A stretch of 64,000 nt of DNA from positions 1-64,000 of the forward strand of contig DDXV01000042.1 of the NCBI GenBank assembly GCA_002347815.1, given 5' to 3'. Each line of letters starts with the position of its first letter. The stretch's first letter is position 1. The notes below the pieces were generated by a model. The model saw only the letters and a program-made list of their open reading frames with translations. It made no database searches and was not told the origin of the DNA. Position numbers and translations under genes: made by a program. Shown piece by piece: positions 60,156 through 64,000 of this stretch. This stretch comes from Syntrophaceae bacterium UBA2251 (lineage in GTDB: Bacteria; Desulfobacterota; Syntrophia; Syntrophales; UBA2251).

Positions 60156-61217
60156 ATGAAACGCTGCTATTACGAGGCCCTCGAGATCGAGCGCGGCGCC
60201 TCGGACGAAGAGATCAAAAAAAGTTATCGCCGCCTGGCCATGCAATACCACCCGGACCGGAACCCCGGGGACCACGAGGCAGAGGATCGGTTCAAGGAAG
60301 CGGCCGAGGCCTACGAGGTGCTCAGCGACCCCCAGAAGCGGTCCATCTACGACCAGTACGGTCACGAGGGCCTGTCCGGCGCCGGCTACCAAGGGTTTTC
60401 CGGCTTCGAGGACATCTTCAGCAGCTTCGGCAGCATCTTCGAAGACGTTTTCGGATTTGGCGGCGGACGGACGCGCGGACGGACGGCCCCCCGGGCCGGC
60501 GCCGACCTCCGCTACGATCTCAAGATCTCCTTCCTGGAGGCCGCCTCCGGGACGACCCGGGACATCGACGTCGAGAAGTACGAACGGTGCGAGGGCTGCC
60601 GAGGGAGCGGCGCGGCGCCCGGCACCTCGCCGGAGGTCTGCCGCTACTGCCAGGGGCGCGGTCAGGTCACCCAGTCCAGCGGCCTTTTCAGCGTCCGCAG
60701 CACCTGCCCGCAATGCCGGGGCCAGGGAAGCGTCATCACGCAGCCCTGTGCGCAGTGCCGGGGAACGGGTCGAACCCGGATCGCCAAGACGGTGCAGCTG
60801 AAAATCCCGGCCGGCGTCGAAACGGGCTCCCGCCTGCGTCTGCGCGGCGAGGGGGAAAGCGGCGACCCGGGCGGCCCCGCGGGCGACCTGTACGTGTTCA
60901 TCTACGTCGACCCCCACGAATTCTTCGAGAGAAACGACGACGACCTCTACTGCCGGGTCCCCATCTCCTTCGTTCAGGCCGCGCTGGGGGGGACCGTGGA
61001 GGTGCCGACGCTCAACGGGAACGAAAAGCTGAAGATTCCCCGGGGAACCCAGAGCGGCAAGACGTTCCGTCTCAAGGGAAAGGGAATCCCCCACCTCCGC
61101 GGCTTCGGCCGCGGCGACCAGATCATCGAAACCGTCGTCGCCATTCCGACGAACCTCACCCGCAAGCAGGAAGAGCTGCTCCGGGAGTTCGCGCGCCTCG
61201 GGGGCGCCCCGGGATAA
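60156..61217 (+). CDS. dnaJ: Molecular chaperone DnaJ
   Basis: This 353-residue type I DnaJ stimulates DnaK. The J-domain has YYEALEIERGASDEEIKKSYRRLAMQYHPDRNPG with HPD. A Gly/Phe region (GFSGFEDIFSSFGS) follows, then four zinc repeats CEGCRGSG, CRYCQGRG, CPQCRGQG and CAQCRGTG, and the C-terminal substrate domains ending in FRLKGKGIPHLRG. dnaK and grpE are not in the window. The start ATG follows the small helical protein by four bases. Confidence 0.95.
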   Translation: MKRCYYEALEIERGASDEEIKKSYRRLAMQYHPDRNPGDHEAEDRFKEAAEAYEVLSDPQKRSIYDQYGHEGLSGAGYQGFSGFEDIFSSFGSIFEDVFGFGGGRTRGRTAPRAGADLRYDLKISFLEAASGTTRDIDVEKYERCEGCRGSGAAPGTSPEVCRYCQGRGQVTQSSGLFSVRSTCPQCRGQGSVITQPCAQCRGTGRTRIAKTVQLKIPAGVETGSRLRLRGEGESGDPGGPAGDLYVFIYVDPHEFFERNDDDLYCRVPISFVQAALGGTVEVPTLNGNEKLKIPRGTQSGKTFRLKGKGIPHLRGFGRGDQIIETVVAIPTNLTRKQEELLREFARLGGAPG

Positions 61218-61232
61218 GGCCTGACGAAGGGG

Positions 61233-61261
61233 TGGACAATTCGGGCGGGATCGATTATAGA
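61233..61261 (+). promoter_or_regulatory. Sigma-70 promoter of the DUF3568 lipoprotein gene
   Basis: TGGACA and TATAGA are exactly 17 bp apart, just after the dnaJ stop and about 55 bp before the next ATG. The -35 box differs by one base from consensus. Confidence 0.65.
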
Positions 61262-61318
61262 ATGGACCCGTGGCCGGGAGGCCATCCCTCAACCTCAAGG
61301 AAAGGAGTGCCCCTGTCG

Positions 61319-61717
61319 ATGAAAAGAAAATCGCTGCTATCCTTCCTCATGATGTCATTGATGCTTCTGGGCGGCTGCGCCGCCATGGCCGTCGGGGTGA
61401 CAGCCGTGGGGGTCGGGTCGGGAACCTACCTGTACATCAACGGGGATCTGAACACGGATTACTACGCCTCGTTCGACAGGGTCTGGGCGGCCTGCGAAAA
61501 AACCGTTGCCGACATGCGGGGCATGGAGGTCAAGCCGGACAAGGACATCGGCAAGGGGACGATCACCGCCGTCATCAACGACGAGAAGGTCCAGTTCTCC
61601 GTCAAATACAAGGCCAAGGACCTCGTCACCGTGGGGGTCCGCGTCGGGCTTCTCGGCGACAAGCTCTCGTCCCAGCTGATTCACGACAAGATCGCCGACA
61701 ACATCGCCAAAAACTGA
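61319..61717 (+). CDS. DUF3568-family lipoprotein
   Basis: This 132-residue protein has a lipoprotein signal (LLSFLMMSLMLLGGCAAMAVG, lipobox LGGC), then the DUF3568 pattern YLYINGDLNTDYYASFDRVWAACEKTVADMRG and a C-terminal DKLSSQLIHDKIADNIAKN. It should be anchored to the outer or inner membrane by lipid; the function is not known. An AAAGGAG site lies ten bases upstream of the ATG. Confidence 0.85.
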   Translation: MKRKSLLSFLMMSLMLLGGCAAMAVGVTAVGVGSGTYLYINGDLNTDYYASFDRVWAACEKTVADMRGMEVKPDKDIGKGTITAVINDEKVQFSVKYKAKDLVTVGVRVGLLGDKLSSQLIHDKIADNIAKN

Positions 61718-61839
61718 TCCCCTCAACAGACGGGGGCTATCCGGCGAACCCCGGCGGCACACGGCCGAGGCGCGCGGGCCCGCATCCGTGCTCCCCCGTC
61801 GCGCCGGACGGGGCGGGCGCCTCGAAACAGGGCGGGTGC

Positions 61840-62808
61840 ATGAAAAAAAACATCGCGGCCGGAATCCTCGTGAGCCTCGCCCTCGTCTATCTGTCCGTTC
61901 GGGGCATCCCCTGGGCCGGCGTCCGCGAGGGGGTGGCGGCCATGCATTGGGGGTTCGCCCTTCCGGCCCTCGCCGCCATGGTCCTCATGCAGGTTTTCCG
62001 CTCGATTCGCTGGGGGGTCATTCTGGGCCCCATGGAGAAGATCCGTCAACGGACCCTGTTTCCGATCACCAGCGTGGGATTCCTGGCCATCGTCTCCCTG
62101 CCGGCCCGGCTGGGCGAACTGGCCCGCCCGTACCTGATCGCCCGGCGAAGCGGCATCCGGATGAGCGCCGCGCTGGGGACCATCTTCGTCGAGCGGGTCT
62201 TCGACGGCCTGACGGTCCTGTCGCTCTTCGCCCTGACGCCGCTCTTGACGCCCCTGCCCCCCTGGCTGCTCCGGTCGGGAGCGATCTTTTTTGCCCTGAC
62301 GGCCGGATTGCTGGCCGCGATGACCCTCCTGCTCCTGAAGCGCGAACGGGCCCTGGGGCTGCTCCGGCCGCTCCTGGCGAAGCTCCCGGCGCCCTACGGC
62401 GCCGAACTCGCGGGGCTCGTCGACCGGTTCGTCGACGGCTTTCAGATGATCGCCAACGGGAAGCGGTTCCTGGCCGTCGCGGCTCTGTCCCTGGTCATCT
62501 GGGTCCTCGACGTCTTCGCCATCTACATCCTCTTCCCCGCCTTCGGACTGGCGCTGCCCGTCGGCGCCGCCCTCGTCGTCATGATCATCCTCGTGGCCGG
62601 CATCGCCCTGCCCGCGGCGCCGGGCTTTGTCGGCAACTGGCACTTCGCCTGCATTCTCGCCCTCGGCCTGTTCGGTGTCGCCAAAGCGGACGCGCTGACC
62701 TTCGCCATCCTCTACCACGTCCTGTCGCTCGGGGTCGTAATCGCCCTGGGCCTTCCCTTCCTTCCCTTCCAGCGGTTCTCCCTGGCCGACGTTCGTCGCC
62801 AGACCTGA
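61840..62808 (+). CDS. Lysylphosphatidylglycerol-synthase-type flippase-like membrane protein
   Basis: This 322-residue protein has about eight membrane helices and belongs to the LPG-synthase TM / UPF0104 (YbhN, AglD) group. The diagnostic segments are FRSIRWGVILGPM, LPARLGELARPYLIARRSGI and GTIFVERVFDGLTVL in the first half, then APGFVGNWHFACILALGLFGV near the end. Members are thought to move lipids or lipid-linked sugars; no lysyl-transfer domain is attached. The start lacks an obvious ribosome site. It converges with the regulator at the window edge. Confidence 0.85.
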   Translation: MKKNIAAGILVSLALVYLSVRGIPWAGVREGVAAMHWGFALPALAAMVLMQVFRSIRWGVILGPMEKIRQRTLFPITSVGFLAIVSLPARLGELARPYLIARRSGIRMSAALGTIFVERVFDGLTVLSLFALTPLLTPLPPWLLRSGAIFFALTAGLLAAMTLLLLKRERALGLLRPLLAKLPAPYGAELAGLVDRFVDGFQMIANGKRFLAVAALSLVIWVLDVFAIYILFPAFGLALPVGAALVVMIILVAGIALPAAPGFVGNWHFACILALGLFGVAKADALTFAILYHVLSLGVVIALGLPFLPFQRFSLADVRRQT

Positions 62809-62863
62809 CGTCGCACCGCACCCGCACGCCGCCCGGAAATCGGCTCCCGCGGGCGCAGACGCC

Positions 62864-64000
<1,137 letters not shown>

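Overview
The window is about 64 kb of GC-rich (roughly 65 percent) bacterial chromosome. Gene content suggests an anaerobic, fatty-acid or aromatic-acid degrading deltaproteobacterium (Desulfobacterota, perhaps Syntrophales-like): many acyl-CoA enzymes, an AbfD-type 4-hydroxybutyryl-CoA dehydratase homologue, sigma-54 regulators with GAFTGA motifs, an LPS heptose gene (rfaE2), recBCD, DksA-type and DUF3568 proteins. The taxonomic placement is inference from content; there is no rRNA or tRNA gene to anchor it. I saw no CRISPR array, tRNA or rRNA.

Region 1 (1-15.5 kb, nearly all minus strand) is an acyl-CoA catabolic island next to the broken end of an IS3-family element. It has a nitronate monooxygenase-like protein, three crotonases (one with the catalytic spacing of dienoyl-CoA isomerase), an iron-sulfur-flavoprotein-like reductase, an NtrC-type regulator, an old-yellow-enzyme-type dienoyl-CoA reductase, a hotdog thioesterase, an acyl-CoA ligase (frameshifted), an acyl-CoA dehydrogenase and a BKACE-family beta-keto acid cleavage enzyme. 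Two near-identical sigma-54 promoter-like sites stand before its two transcription units. The island is decaying: it holds a deleted FAD oxidoreductase, an acyl-CoA dehydrogenase fragment and a mosaic of DUF35 and thiolase pieces.

Region 2 (15.8-25 kb) has a small unknown protein, a minus-strand operon of a TIM-barrel isomerase, two Dpp/Opp-type permeases and a GAF-PAS histidine kinase, then the plus-strand genes rsfS, comF-like, rfaE2, an MFS exporter and a YkgJ-type cysteine-cluster protein. Region 3 (25-27.3 kb) is a cold-shock module: a csp gene with a structured leader, a small basic protein and a convergent DEAD-box helicase.

Region 4 (27.5-35.1 kb) is a tightly packed, often ATGA-overlapping cluster for cell-wall or sugar-nucleotide work: SpoIID/LytB protein, MurU-like nucleotidyltransferase, AmgK-like sugar kinase, a two-part glycosyltransferase, a GNAT acetyltransferase, a DUF4922 HIT-like phosphorylase homologue, an M15 peptidase and a convergent RlpA-like protein. 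This is my best candidate for an undescribed functional system.

Region 5 (35.3-46 kb) has the 4-hydroxybutyryl-CoA dehydratase homologue, a DUF2892 membrane protein and a complete recC-recB-recD operon. Region 6 (46-52 kb) has a membrane GAF/PAS protein without an output domain and, convergent to it, a large exported WD40-caspase protein (14 blades, His/Cys dyad) broken by one base at a G7 tract, then a DUF1460 amidase-like protein. Region 7 (52-64 kb) is core: dksA-like, priA, fmt, a cyclase-family hydrolase, rsmB, a metallo-beta-lactamase-fold hydrolase, purC, a small unknown, dnaJ, a DUF3568 lipoprotein, a flippase-like membrane protein and the C-terminal part of an NtrC/NtrX-type regulator cut by the window edge.

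Sigma-70 promoters with 17-bp spacers are readable before rsfS, csp, the helicase, the crotonase at 9.7-10.5 kb, the glycosyltransferase, the GAF/PAS protein, the dnaJ operon and the DUF3568 gene.
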